From assembly GCA_944548615.1 (NCBI GenBank), contig OX155980.1, positions 42,473,465 to 42,537,464 of the forward strand: a stretch of DNA of 64,000 nucleotides, written 5' to 3'. Shown here piece after piece: positions 1-15,040 of this stretch. A model generated the notes under the pieces. The model was not told where the DNA came from and did not search any database. It saw only the letters and a list, made by a program, of their open reading frames with translations. Position numbers and translations under genes: made by a program. Position 1 is the first letter of the stretch. The number at the start of each line of letters is the position of its first letter. This DNA is from Micropterix aruncella. Its lineage: Eukaryota; Arthropoda; Insecta; Lepidoptera; Micropterigidae.

Positions 1-1155
<1,155 letters not shown>

Positions 1156-4100
1156 CGGCATGATTTGCTGCGAAGTTATTTTGCATGCGGTTCGCGTCTT
1201 TATTGCCATATGTTTTTCTCTGAGGGGATTTTCCATTGTTGTTTACAATTAACTGTAACATTTGGGTGTGTTCGTGTCCTGTTTTGTATTACGTTTAATA
1301 TTTTGGAAAATACATTTATTCTTCACGGAAATTGTCGTTTTTACTAAATACTGCACTGCTAGCTTTCATTACCTCGGAACAGATGTGTAGTCTGTTATAT
1401 GGCTAACCCTAAGTTTTTGGAGACTGTAGGCCCAAGTGGAAGTGAGACCATAACGCCGATAGTGCGCGGCGGGATGAAAGAAACACGACCTCGCGTGGTC
1501 AATATTTAATATGAACTGCTTTACCTCTCGATGTGACCGCAGGTCGCAGGATGGAAGGAGCATGAAGAGGAGGGAGGGTGAGTGGTGAGAGACTTCACTT
1601 AGGCATTTGTATATATGTAGTCGTATAATATGTAGGTACTTAGGACTACTGCGGTACATAGGACAATGTATTGTATATATGACAATGTGTATGTCCATAG
1701 TAATTAGGTAGGTACATATAACATACAGGTGAGTTTTTTTTGTCCTTATAGTAGGTGAATCAGTACGAGCAAGTAAACAACTTTTGTTTTAAAAAATGGA
1801 AATAATATCAAACAAGTCCTGAATAGCCATATTAATTAGGCCACGTTAAGCAGAAGCATCCACGTAACGCAGCTAATTATGATAAACAATTTAAGTACCG
1901 AAACCTGCATTTTTATAACTAACTATATTAGTAAGCTTTCCGTATACCAGTGAGCTTTCCGACAACGGACCAGACAGCTCGGCCCTCGCTCGCTAACTTT
2001 TTAACGCCCCCCGCGCTGCCCAAAATCGCACCCTTCGCCACTCGCGTAGGTACTTTGTTTTTAATTTACTCCCCTCGGTTGTCTCGCTTTTCATACGTTG
2101 CCGCTTTTCATGCCGTTATTAAAAAAACTCATTTTCACTGCTTGCTTCCATTTATTTTTACCTACATTTTACCGATGCTGTTCAATAATTACAAACAAAT
2201 TTTCGCTAAACTAAACTAATCACGAAAACATATATTTTAAAGCTAGTTTGATTTTGTTAAAGTTTACATTTATAGCTGAAGGAAGTTTGGAGACACTGCA
2301 ATAAAAAGAGGTAAAAAATATGACTATTTACCTTTATGGTTATGTATATGCAAATATGAATATTTGTTACTTATAACCTTCCCAGGGCTTGACTCAAATC
2401 TACTGAAATAATTTTAATTAAACATTCATATACGAATGCATAGTATGTAATTGCGATACGTGGCTACTTGACTCTTATTTAAAAATTTCAATACTCTATA
2501 AATTGTGGATCATGCTTATATTGAGGTACGTGTATTTTACCGGTTTATATGTGCTATCCATACAGCCATATTTACCTTTATGCAAAAATCAATGGTTTCG
2601 GAGTAATTTAATTTTTGCTGTTTTATATTGAAAAAACCTACTACATAACCTATTTTAACGAATATAAAAATATTCATTAAAATTTTGATTTTTTTTAGTA
2701 TCTTTATTATGAATCCTATCAAATATCCGTACTTTATTTTAAAAAATAGTAAAATATGCAATTAAAAAGAAATGCCAAGCAAAAGAGTTTGACCATTCAT
2801 AGCGCAAAAAGCTTACTGTATACAAGTATGTACGAATGTTAATCATTTATATTGATTTTTGTAAAACAAAAATGTCAATCAGAATCTGCAACCTCGTTGG
2901 AAAGTCAATAAAGTGGAGTTGGTTTTAGATAAATTTTCTTAGAACTTGTAATAAGAAAGAAACAAGATAGAATGCTTTCAAAAATTAAATTTCTCTTCTG
3001 CAGTTACCTAAAGTAGTGGAATATGACCCTAAGGTACCGCTTTTTTTATTATTTTGGCGTAAATGATATTTAGAGTCTTCTAATAGATATTAGGGTTTTT
3101 TTTATACGGGTTGTGTTAGTTCGTAAGTATTTTGTCTGTTAGATATTATTGTTGGATATGGAATCTGTGAAAACACCATGTTGTTTTTATATATACATAT
3201 AAAATAAGGTTGTGACTGACATATTGATTCATCATCGCCGAGCCAAAACCGCTGAAGTTACAAATATGAAAATTTCCACAAAGGCTCCTTTAATGTGGTG
3301 GGCGCTCACTAAGAAGGGATTTTGCGAAATTCAATTACTAAGGGATCGAACAGGGATAAAATATTTTTTGCGGTTTTTGTAATATCTCCTAATCCCTATG
3401 AAATATTAGATCGGTTTTACTCAACAACAAAAAAACAGGAGTTTTCACTAAACATCTCTTGAAGGGAATAATCCAGATTGAAGTTATCGAAATAGGCTAA
3501 CAATTTTTTTAAGGGTTCTCTTAATATCTCATAAGCCCGATTAAATATGAGATCGGTTTTACTCAAAAAAGTTCCCCTACATAAATACTAAAAAATTAAC
3601 TTCAGGATTTTCCCTAATCATCTCTTCCAGTATTCAGTATTCAATTAATTCATTCAGAATATACAATAAAAACATGAATTATCAATTAAAGCTAGTTATC
3701 GCATATTTGATTTCGTCCACTTCTAGTAATATATTGATATAAATATAAAAGTATTAAAGCAGAAATATTGACAATAGCGTTGACTAAAGTCGGCTTTACA
3801 AGGCAGACAAATAAAAAAAACATAACTAATCCCATGTACATAAGTATACATATAAAATAAATTATTATTGTAATAATATTAGTAGTCATCTTAGGCACTC
3901 TATGCAAAAAATAATCACACAATAGAAAGTATCAAAACTTAGATAAACATTATAATCTACATATTAAATTCATAAATTATTATAATATTTAATAATAAAA
4001 CAAAAATGAGGTACCTGAAAGTTACATATTAATGTTAATCCCATTTGAAAGAATTGTAATACTCAAAAAAATCACCCAGATTATAGAAAGCATGTGTGGA

Positions 4101-4550
4101 TTGCAGATTTCGTTTAATAACCCTTTTAAACAACGCCTTTGTTTTTCATCTTTTTTGTGGATAGTGGTCGCTGGTTAAAGAGCTTAAAGCTCAAATATCC
4201 AAAGAACTTTTGTGTTTGCGTAAGGCGTACTTTAGGCAGGACAACAGAATCACGTCTGCGTGTATTGTGGGAGTGCATATTCCCGTCTACCCCTTGGTCA
4301 TTATTATTAGATTTAGCATATAGTAGAAATTTAAAAACATATTCAGAGGTAAAAGTCAGTATTATGTACTTTATTCAGTATTTAAGTATGGTTCGCAGTG
4401 CGTATCACGGATTACTCCTGTAATTGCTCTCAGTGCACTTTTCTGTGAATTCATATTAGTCATTTTGGAATGGAAACAGACATGATACGCAGTTATTGCA
4501 GAGATTTCGCCAGCTAAGAAAGTAATCTTTAATATGTAGCCTATTGTTAT
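1156..4550. other. no recognisable gene
   Basis: AT-rich sequence without a credible coding region; the open frames are short and show no motif. One local structure is visible: two degenerate direct copies at about 3384-3450 and 3526-3610, sharing TAATATCTC and ATCGGTTTTACTCAA blocks, which look like a decayed interspersed or tandem repeat. Confidence 0.5.
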
Positions 4551-4720
4551 CATAGGCTACATATTAATAAATACAAACGGAGCTGCCATGGAATTCACCG
4601 ACCGGAGTCGGGCCCATCATAATACTATTTTTTTACACTTCTGGGGGGTGAGCAGTGGATTCCGGACTTACGAACCGGCTGTGGTAGGTTTAGGTCAGCT
4701 GTCTTGCCACATGTGAGCGT

Positions 4721-6877
4721 TCACCTTGCCATCCATTCACTCCCCCTTCGAAGCCATAGAATTTGAGATGCGCAAATCGCAGTTTTAGATAATTTTTCTA
4801 AGAAAGAGTTGATTATTTTTCTGGAAAGGCCAAGATCTTTAAAGAGGTGAAATAGAGATTTAGCTGGCAGGCCACGAGCGCCAACTTCCACCGCGTGAAG
4901 GTGAACAGTGAAGCCGTTCCGGGTTACGGCATTTGCAAGATCATGGTATTTATTTAATTTGTACTCGTGGTCTTTTGGGATATTTGATTCCCATGGAACA
5001 GTTAATTCTACAATAAGAGCCACCTTCCGAGATAGAGAGTAAAGAGTTATATCTGGACGGAGGGCTGTGCATCCGAGACTTTCAGGGAATTTATACTGCT
5101 TAGAGACCGAATCAACCTCCAGAATCCAATCTGTAGCTTTCTCGATTATTGAGAAAGGTTTTGTAGTTAAATGTTTTTTGCCTTTAGAGCCATCCCGCAC
5201 AAACTGTATTGGGGGTTTGGAGGATACTGTCAAACCCTTGTTGGCACGAGCCACTGAGAGACTAATTACCTCGCGAATAACAGCGAGAACTTTGTCATGG
5301 CGGTAAGTGTACCGTCCTTGATCTAAGGCCACCTTGCAGCCAGCTAGAATGTGTCTAGCTGTGCAAGGGGTATTGCTACAGAGGGGACAAGAACTATCCT
5401 CGGCAAAGCTCCAACGAGCGAGGTTACTGGGGTCTGGAAGTGTATGCTGAAAGGCATTCAAATAAAATTTCAGCATCTCTGGCGTCCAGTCATAGAGCAT
5501 TACCTTCCAGTGCATTGGAGGCGGAATGCAAAAGTCCCCAATTGTTGTCCAATCATTCTGGCATTGAAAGCCAATAGCATGAGCCATACTCTTGCTGTCG
5601 TAATCTCCCCGCAAAAGAGACTTCTTCAAGTCCACGTCGCTCGTGGTTGTACTGCCATACCCCAGACCAGTGCCATTCTGGCTGATTCCAGTAAGGAACT
5701 TTTTGTGGAAGTCTACGCGGGCTTGTAGATCATTTGAATCACTACGGCCACTTATTACGTGCTTCGATATTGCCGGATCTTTGGAATTGCACAGAATCGA
5801 ATTTTTGGTTATTCTGGAGTTGGCGTAGAGCAGAGAGGGCAGTTTAAGCGCTAGCCCAAAATTTTGTTTGGACCTGAAGAGAGTCGAGGGGTCAGCTGGT
5901 TTGGCTAAGGACAGCCAGGATTTTAAACTAGCTGTCACCAGCGCATCTAGACGGAACAGTTGGGTTTTGGTAAAATCGTAAATAAGAAAGGGCCATGACA
6001 AATGTGACGTTAGATAATTGTCATAGATCCAGGCCTTACGAGGGCCAGAAATTAGCAAGGCATCTATTTTCGCCAGGCAACTTTTGAAATGCTCTATAAC
6101 ATGATCGCCCGAGACGTCTTTTCCCTGATGGGTGATTTTTCTGCCGAGGAATTTGAAATGATTGTTTGGGTCTATAAGGGAGATATTAGAGCCCTTATAG
6201 ACCAATTTGGGGTCATAGGATGTAAATTTTGTGCCCATGCGGGCGAGTCCAAGGCAAAAACATTTGGAGGGCTTCACTTTTATACAGCCTGACCAGTCGC
6301 AGAAAAGCTCCACTTTCTGTAATAGCAGGGAAAGCTGCTTGGGGCTTCTGGTGATGAAAGTTAGGTCGTCGGCAAAAGCGAGGCACGACGAGGTGTATTG
6401 GCCGTCTGTTTTAAAACGGTAGCCCCACTTCCTGTCAAACTGGGTTAGGCTTTCCAGCAGTATATTAAAAACTATATTAAAAATCGTCGGGGAGAGGCAA
6501 CAGCCCTGAAATAGTCCAATTGAATATGGTATAGAGCGGGTAGTCCATTCTTGCGTTTTAACATGGAAAGTCAGACAGTTGTAGTAGGAGGCTACAATGT
6601 CACGCACGACTGGTGGGAAGTTGTACCAGCGGAGTGCAAAGTGGAGGAGACTGTGTCGGACTGACCCAAAGGCATTCTCTAGGTCGAGCCAGCATACATT
6701 GATTTGGCGTTCATGCTGTCTCGCATCCTTGATGGCAGCAGCCAGGAGAGAATTGTGCTCGAGGCAGCCCGAGACGCCACGCATGAAGCCTTTTTGAACT
6801 GATACTCCAAGGTACTCATTCCGGTGCATGAATTCGCTCATCCTCGTGTGGACTATGCTAAAAAAGATTTTGGCCAC
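4721..6877 (-). pseudogene. Reverse transcriptase with restriction-like endonuclease (main ORF)
   Basis: The open frame of 718 residues starts within the RT domain. Visible motifs are LDLENAFGS (about residues 65-73), GLFQGCCLSP (121-130) and the catalytic FADD box at 168-171. After the thumb comes a zinc knuckle C-x2-C-x8-H-x4-C at 497-514, then the restriction-like endonuclease signature with RPD at 607-609 and VELTVPWE, whose glutamate is about residue 624, followed by K-x2-KY. These domains perform target-primed reverse transcription in related elements. The first methionine is not the true start: RT fingers are encoded upstream, and one frameshift near 6990-7010 separates this frame from the 6984-7589 one. 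The long open frame suggests fairly recent activity. Confidence 0.85.
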
Positions 6878-6983
6878 AGTGTCTGTGAGAGCAATGGGCC
6901 GAGCGTCCTTTGGTCCGGTGCAAACTGGGACCTTCGGAATTAAGATGACTGTCGCTCGGCCAAAATTCTGTGGGACTACACCG

Positions 6984-7589
6984 CTATTCCATATATTTCG
7001 GAAAGATGGATCCTAAGTATTGCAGAAGGCAGGGGCATTTTTTGTATACTAAATAGGGAATACCATCGGGACCCGGAGTAGAGCCCGACGGCTTCCTCTT
7101 TACTTGATTAAGAATCTCATCTAGAGATGGAGGTTGAGAAGCAAAAGCTACCGTAGGCAGAGGCGGAGGTGTAATGCCCGGCGGAGGGCTGTAATTATGG
7201 AGCCGCATTGGGTCCTCATACGTGGTCGAAAAATATTCCGTGGCCATTTCTTCCGGGATTTGGATTTTTCCCTTGGCGGCAGACAAAACCGTTTTGCTGT
7301 AGTTAAAACGGTTTTTGTCGAACCGGGCTTCCTCTTTGGATTTGAGAAATGCTGCCTTGCGCTTGTCGTTTTGCGTTGCTACGCTCTGTATGAGTTTTAG
7401 TATAGAGCGGTACGCGCGCGAGAAGTTGTGGCAGAGGGCTTTATCCCCGGCTTTCTTGGCTTCACGTAACTGGCGACGAAGTAGCCGCTTTTGCCTACGG
7501 AGCTTTGCCTTAAATGCGTTTTCTCTGTGAACCGGGTCGACATGGGTAGATTTTGGGTAAACACCCGAGAAGTATTCATGGACCGCCAC
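6984..7589 (-). pseudogene. N-terminal part of the RLE-type retrotransposon ORF
   Basis: The 201-residue frame ends with KRKPSGSTPGPDGIPY, a classic LINE reverse-transcriptase finger motif. A basic helical stretch (residues about 25-80, rich in K, R and A) precedes it. Its C-terminus runs out of frame at a single indel. The shifted frame continues with NIWNSGVVPQNFG and IPKVPVC and joins the 718-residue frame, so both were one ORF. The coding sense also extends slightly upstream of the first methionine, and the element is truncated close to 7620-7650, so any N-terminal DNA-binding domains are lost. Confidence 0.75.
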
Positions 7590-7650
7590 CTGGAAGGACG
7601 ACAGCTGGACGCTGGCAGGGGCATTACGGCTATATATTAATCCGTATATT

Positions 7651-8650
7651 AATCATAGGCTATATATTAATCCGAAAAATGAAAAGACTTTTTCGTGGTA
7701 GTCGGATTTCCAAAGTAAGTCGGAAAAAACGGTCGAACGTAAACGTTTCTAACTAACGCTGCCTTAACGATGAGAGATATATGATTAAGTTCTAGAGAAA
7801 AGTTGTAGAGCTTGAAAATGCCTACAAAAAAGTAAGCGACAGCATATGTCTAAATTTTATATTTAAGTCACAAAAAGTAGTTTTTCTAATAAAAAAAAAC
7901 GTGTGGCACTCGGGGACTGCCGCGGTAAAGCTATTGCATAGCATTTTTAACAACTTATGCAATTATAATTATTTATTTATTTTATTTTTCTGATATCAGA
8001 TAACTGCGCTTTATCGGAAAACGTTGAAATTATTCCGAATCATTTGCGGCTGCGGTAGCAAATGATTCGGAATAATTTAAACGTCTTCCGATAGAGCGCC
8101 GCGCACGAATTTTTTATTCGATAAAGCAAAAAAAACGGATTATTCGAAAAAAATCGTAGATAAAAAGATAGATAATTTAATTATCTTTAAAATGGTGCAG
8201 GTTTGATAATAATACCCCAGATAGTATTTGCGTAGTAGTCGTTTTTGTGTTCGGTTAGACCTAATTTCACAAATTAATTACACTATGTAATATAAACAAA
8301 ATCTAAAATATTCAAAGCTAAGAATATTAGGAAAATGTTCCTGGTTAATATATATATTTTTTTCGAATCGTAAGCAGTACTCGTTTAGACGTAATTATCA
8401 TTTTAAAATCATTAATTTTCGTTAAGAAATTTCTTCATTCGGTCGCCGCGCTGGCCTCTAGGCCCGCGATAAAAGCTATGCAATAGCCTAAAATAATTTA
8501 AATCGTTAGGTCATGTTTATTTTTCATATTATCAACAATTATGAATTATTATCAAAATAAATAAATTTATCGTCTCAAGTGTTTAAAACAAAAGACTTTT
8601 CCCTTTTACTGCATAAATAGTTAAAGGATAATACGACATAGGTATGGAAC
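7651..8650 (+). mobile_element. Helitron copy 1 (5'-truncated, split by a Helentron)
   Basis: Positions 7655-7875 match 8796-9010, and 8489-8650 match 9033-9190, which are consecutive parts of the second Helitron copy. The two halves are separated here by the small Helentron at 7901-8488. The 5' terminal part is missing at the junction with the retrotransposon, and the 3' hairpin end is also absent. It is non-coding. Confidence 0.75.
7901..8488 (-). mobile_element. Non-autonomous Helentron (deletion derivative)
   Basis: Read on the minus strand, its first ~450 bases match the 5' end of the coding Helentron (46.7-47.2 kb), starting GGCTATTGCATAGC. Its last ~75 bases match the 3' end at 54.53-54.60 kb, ending GAGTGCCACAC, so it is an internally deleted relative of that element. 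A 21-bp perfect stem (8027-8047 with 8058-8078, 10-nt loop) contains the ATTCCGAATCATTTGC block found in degenerate form in the coding copy at 47.15-47.19 kb. It has no coding capacity and presumably relied on proteins from a full element. Confidence 0.85.
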
Positions 8651-8675
8651 CGCGACCGTGTCGTCTGTCTGTACT

Positions 8676-9417
8676 TCTATACTAATATTATAAAGAGGTA
8701 AAGTTTGTGACGTTGTAGGAAGTAATCTCTGGATCTACTGAACCGATTTTGAAAATTCATTTACCAATATAAAGCCACGTTATTTTTAAGTGTTATAGGC
8801 TATATATTAATCCGAAAAATGAAAAGACTTTTTCGTGGTAGTCAGATTCCCAAAGTAAGTCGAAAAAAACGGTCGAACGAAAACGTTTCTAACTAACGCT
8901 GCCTTAACGATGAGAGATATATGATTAAATTCTAGAGAAAAGTTGTAGAGCTTGATAATGCCTACAAAAAAGTCAGCGACAGCATATGTCTAACTTTTAT
9001 ATTTAAGTCACAAAAGTAGTATTTCAAATTAAAGAAATAATTTAAATCGTTAGGTCATGTTTATTGGTCATATTATCAACGATTATGAATTATTATCAAA
9101 ATGAGGAAATTTATCATCTAAAGTATTTAAAACAAAAGACTTTTCCCTTTTACTGTATATAATTTCACTTTTACTGCATAAATGGTTGAAGAGATAAGAC
9201 ACTCACAAATAAGAAACTCACAAGAAGACACTCACAAATATCGGTAATATAGTCAAATTGGCATGCAAATACATACATACATATGCAGTAAAAATATAAC
9301 CCTTTTTTTGGCAGTCAGGAAATAAATCTTAGCAATCAGTACTAACCAAACCACACTCATAATTTCATCACAAGTAAAAAGTTTTACCGCCCAACGAAGT
9401 GGGCACGAGTCAGCTAG
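8676..9417 (+). mobile_element. Non-autonomous Helitron, copy 2 (uninterrupted)
   Basis: The element starts TCTATACTAATATTATAAAG and ends CTAG at 9414-9417. A hairpin with GCCCA/TGGGC stem (9389-9393 with 9400-9404, 6-nt loop) lies about 10 nt before the end. TC start, CTRR end and subterminal hairpin are the Helitron hallmarks. It has no ORF. It supplies the empty-site reference for the Helentron nested in copy 1. Confidence 0.8.
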
Positions 9418-9662
<245 letters not shown>

Positions 9663-9665
9663 ATA

Positions 9666-10383
9666 CTAGATGACCCGGTGAACTTCGTACCACCTAAAAT
9701 TGATTTGTTTGTAACTCTTCATAAGCGTTTATTGATTATATCAACCTTCCAAATCCAATTCATTGAAATCTATAATATGGCCGAATCGTGTACGGTTTGA
9801 GTTTCGTTCGGTGATTAAATGAAAATCGTTTTATAATTAAAATAAATTTAATGTATTTAATTTATATGATAAAATAATAATGCTTCTTCGACTTTTCCGA
9901 CTTTTTTGCATTTTTCGACTTTCTTGTCTTTTTCGACTTCTTTGACTTTTTTGACTTTTTGGACTTTTCCGACTTTTTGACTTTTCGACTTTTCCGATTT
10001 TTTCGACTTTTTCTACGTTTTCGACTTTTTTTTTTTTTTTGACTTTTTTGACTTTTCCGACTCATGACTTTTTCGACTTTTTCGACTTTTCGACTTTTTG
10101 AAATTTTACACAATTGCACGCAATGAATAACATTTATGGATGGCGCAGCTGTCAAACAATAGGATCGCCGCGAACGCCATCTATTGAAAGGGGCTTATTT
10201 CCCAAAAAGACCAATTTCGATATTTTCGATTTTCAGTTGTTTCTTTTAATTTTTCCTAAATATTTTTTGTAAATCACCCCTGAATCAAGGCAAACAAAAC
10301 AAAAGAATAATCATTCAAATCGGTCGAGTCATTTTCGAGATCTTGCGAGACTAACGCACGGCGATTCATTTTTATATATAAGA
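9666..10383 (-). mobile_element. Non-autonomous Helitron (A|TC...CTAG|T)
   Basis: On the minus strand it begins TCTTATATATAAAAATGAAT and ends CTAG, with A before and T after, the canonical Helitron insertion between A and T. Its first ~260 bases match the 5' part of the coding-derived Helitron at 12.25-12.53 kb, including GCCATCTATTGA and TTAGTCTCGC blocks. The middle is occupied by an expanded GACTTTTTC-type simple repeat. It has no gene. Confidence 0.8.
9886..10103. repeat. Degenerate (CGACTTTTT)n simple repeat
   Basis: Tandem CGACTTTTTC/GACTTTTTT units of 8-10 bp inside the Helitron. Read on the minus strand this gives a spurious lysine/serine-rich frame. Confidence 0.9.
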
Positions 10384-10559
10384 TATAAGAAGATAGATAG
10401 AATAAAACATTATGGAAAAAAGACCGTAGGTGATATACATGAAACTGCTGAAAGGACACGCGAAAAAAGTGTAAAGGACAGTAAGCGAAAAAATCAGGTC
10501 ATGGAAGGAATTAAAAGTAGGTACCACTTGTATAACATGCCTTAAACACAACCGGTATG
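10384..10559. other. short gene-free spacer
   Basis: Nothing recognisable between the Helitron and the next repeat. Confidence 0.4.
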
Positions 10560-11335
10560 ACGACGACGTTTAGCCCCTCATATTTGTTCTTCGGAGGAGA
10601 AGTCTTAATCGATGGACGATTCCATGTTTACGGTGAAAACGGATTAAGTATAGCGTGGGTGGTACGGTATAGCTACGACCATATTTCATATCAAAGAAAG
10701 CGTATTTTTTCTCAAGAAAATTAGCCCCTAGATCTTTGTAATGCAAAGTTGCAGGTAATAAACAAAATGTTAACAAAAATAACCGAGTTATTTTTTTAAA
10801 TAAGTACAGCAGCCATGTCATAGTGAAACGTAGAACAGGCTATCATAATTAAATGCGTATACAAAATTTCGTGTCTGTGCTGTTGACCGTTGAGGAGTTC
10901 CCTCGTTGGAAGCCATCCCTGGGCGCCGCAGTCCTGTCTTGATGAAACTTAGATCGGGCTGTCATAATTGAATGCATAAACACAATTTCGTGACTGTGCT
11001 GTTGATCGCTGAGGAGTCCCCTCGTCGGTAGCTAATCCTGGGTATAGAATCAGGGCATGCTTCCTATATAAAATGCATTGTCATCGGAGCTGAACCAACA
11101 TGTAAATTTTCAACTTCATATGTTAATATTTGAGGAGTTCCTTCAATTCCTCATGGATCACATCATCAGAACAAAATTTTGATAAAGATGTGACGAATCT
11201 GGAAGTACATCCTTTTAAATAAAAAGAATTTTCCAAAGCAATTCATAAATGACGGATTTCTGAGGTACCAAACATTTAAAGAAAAATACGATCGAATTTA
11301 TAACCTCCTCCTTTTTTTAAAGTCGGTTAAAAATA
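10560..11335 (+). repeat. Interspersed repeat ending near AAAGTCGGTTAA
   Basis: Contains two degenerate units of about 120 bp (about 10817-10935 and 10936-11045) sharing TCATAATT.AATGC and TGAGGAGT..CCTCGT blocks. It ends with ACCTCCTCC, a T run and AAAGTCGGTTAA near 11300-11330, a tail I recall from abundant lepidopteran and other insect repeats. It is non-coding and unclassified. Confidence 0.5.
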
Positions 11336-11699
11336 AATCGGCTGTGGTCTACGATCTATAGGACCTGACAGGAAAACGAAAAGAGCTTTATCATTTGAAG
11401 GGCATGTTCACAGCAGACTAAGATGTTAAAATTTCAAATCCACACCATAGCAAAGAAGAGGAAGAAATCAAGAATCACACTCATGAAAGCAAAAATGAGA
11501 AATATTGTAAAACGGACTAACACGGTTATCATAGCATATTGCAAAGGATAAATAGGTCAATAATTTATTAAAAGAAATACAAACAAAATCAAATAATTTA
11601 AAATGTGTGTATAAGGTAAACTTGGTAATATAAATCCACAACATGACAACTCTACAGTTGTGGTAGAAAATTCCCACGCCCACACAACTTCTAACCTCT

Positions 11700-14345
<2,646 letters not shown>

Positions 14346-15040
14346 TAGTTAATGGGCCCTGTTGCAGTTAGGCCACTAAGACCCATGCGATTAGGGTCGA
14401 TCAAACTCACGGGTCAACACTCATTTGGCGTCCTCCACGCAGAAGTGCGAACCTGGATAAGACTCTGACCACGGGCCAGTTCCCCTAAGAGTAAACATGA
14501 GGCGTCAGACAATCGTTTGAACATTGCGACCGACAGCCGGGAGAGTCTGGAAACAGTACTGTCTCCTATAGAGCAGGGAAAGTTGTTAACTTTACGGCAA
14601 CTGCTGTTGAAACGACCAATCAGTTACCCGATACCGGGTGAACAGCCGGGCAAATGACGCCGTGGTCCGCGATAGATTCGGTAGACACCGTATCACCGCT
14701 ACGTAAGGGAGAGGACCGCGAAAGCGACCTCGATTCTGTAACCAGTCAGGAGGTAGGAGGTATCCTGATGTTTAATTCCAGACAGGGATATCCTTCAAAA
14801 CTGGTAGTCAGCGGGCGAGGCTGCCCGCTGGGTACCTTACCCGATACCTCGCCGTAAAGTGTTGGTCTCTGACGGGCGAGTGGCGTAACTAGACAGTGGA
14901 CTATTTTCGTCCCAAGTCTTCTACGCTCACCTCACGGAAGATAGGACGATCTAATATCGTTAAAACTTCTGAGGTGATGGGTTCACCCGATGTAGTTGAC
15001 AGCTCTAGTTGCTGAATTTTTCTGACCTCCCCGATTTGCA
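14346..15040 (+). mobile_element. GC-richer retroposon-like repeat, copy 1
   Basis: The same family occurs twice more at 41-42.3 kb. Shared landmarks in order are CTCACGGGTCAACAC, GCGAACCTGG, GGTGAACAGCC, CCGCGATAGATTCGGT, AAGGGAGAGGACCGCG, TCTTCTACGCTCAC and TCGTTAAAAC, ending near GTTGACAGCTCTA. It is about 690 bp, clearly more GC-rich than its surroundings, and lacks TIRs. Another copy carries a 14-bp target duplication, which favours a SINE-like or LINE-derived retroposon. It has no long ORF and no family name that I recognise. Confidence 0.7.

Larger units (their letters stand above)
4569..7650 (-). mobile_element. RLE-type non-LTR retrotransposon, 5'-truncated
   Basis: A minus-strand LINE-like element with reverse transcriptase and a C-terminal restriction-like endonuclease, the architecture of the R2/R4/HERO/NeSL group. 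The flanks share CATAGGCTACATATTAAT (4551-4568) and CATAGGCTATATATTAAT (7651-7668), one mismatch in 18 bp, which looks like a target-site duplication. The right flank continues into a Helitron sequence, so the retroelement seems to have landed in or beside that copy. The left side carries a 15-bp inverted repeat around 4532-4568 that overlaps the putative duplication. The exact clade cannot be decided by eye. Confidence 0.7.

Noticed and set aside
4139..4423. 94-residue plus-strand frame
   Set aside because: No recognisable family and no repeat or splice support.
5067..6797. Plus-strand frames over the RLE retrotransposon
   Set aside because: Shadows of the minus-strand reverse transcriptase; no motifs.
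9862..10155. Lysine/serine-rich 97-residue frame
   Set aside because: Product of the GACTTTTTC simple repeat read on the minus strand.
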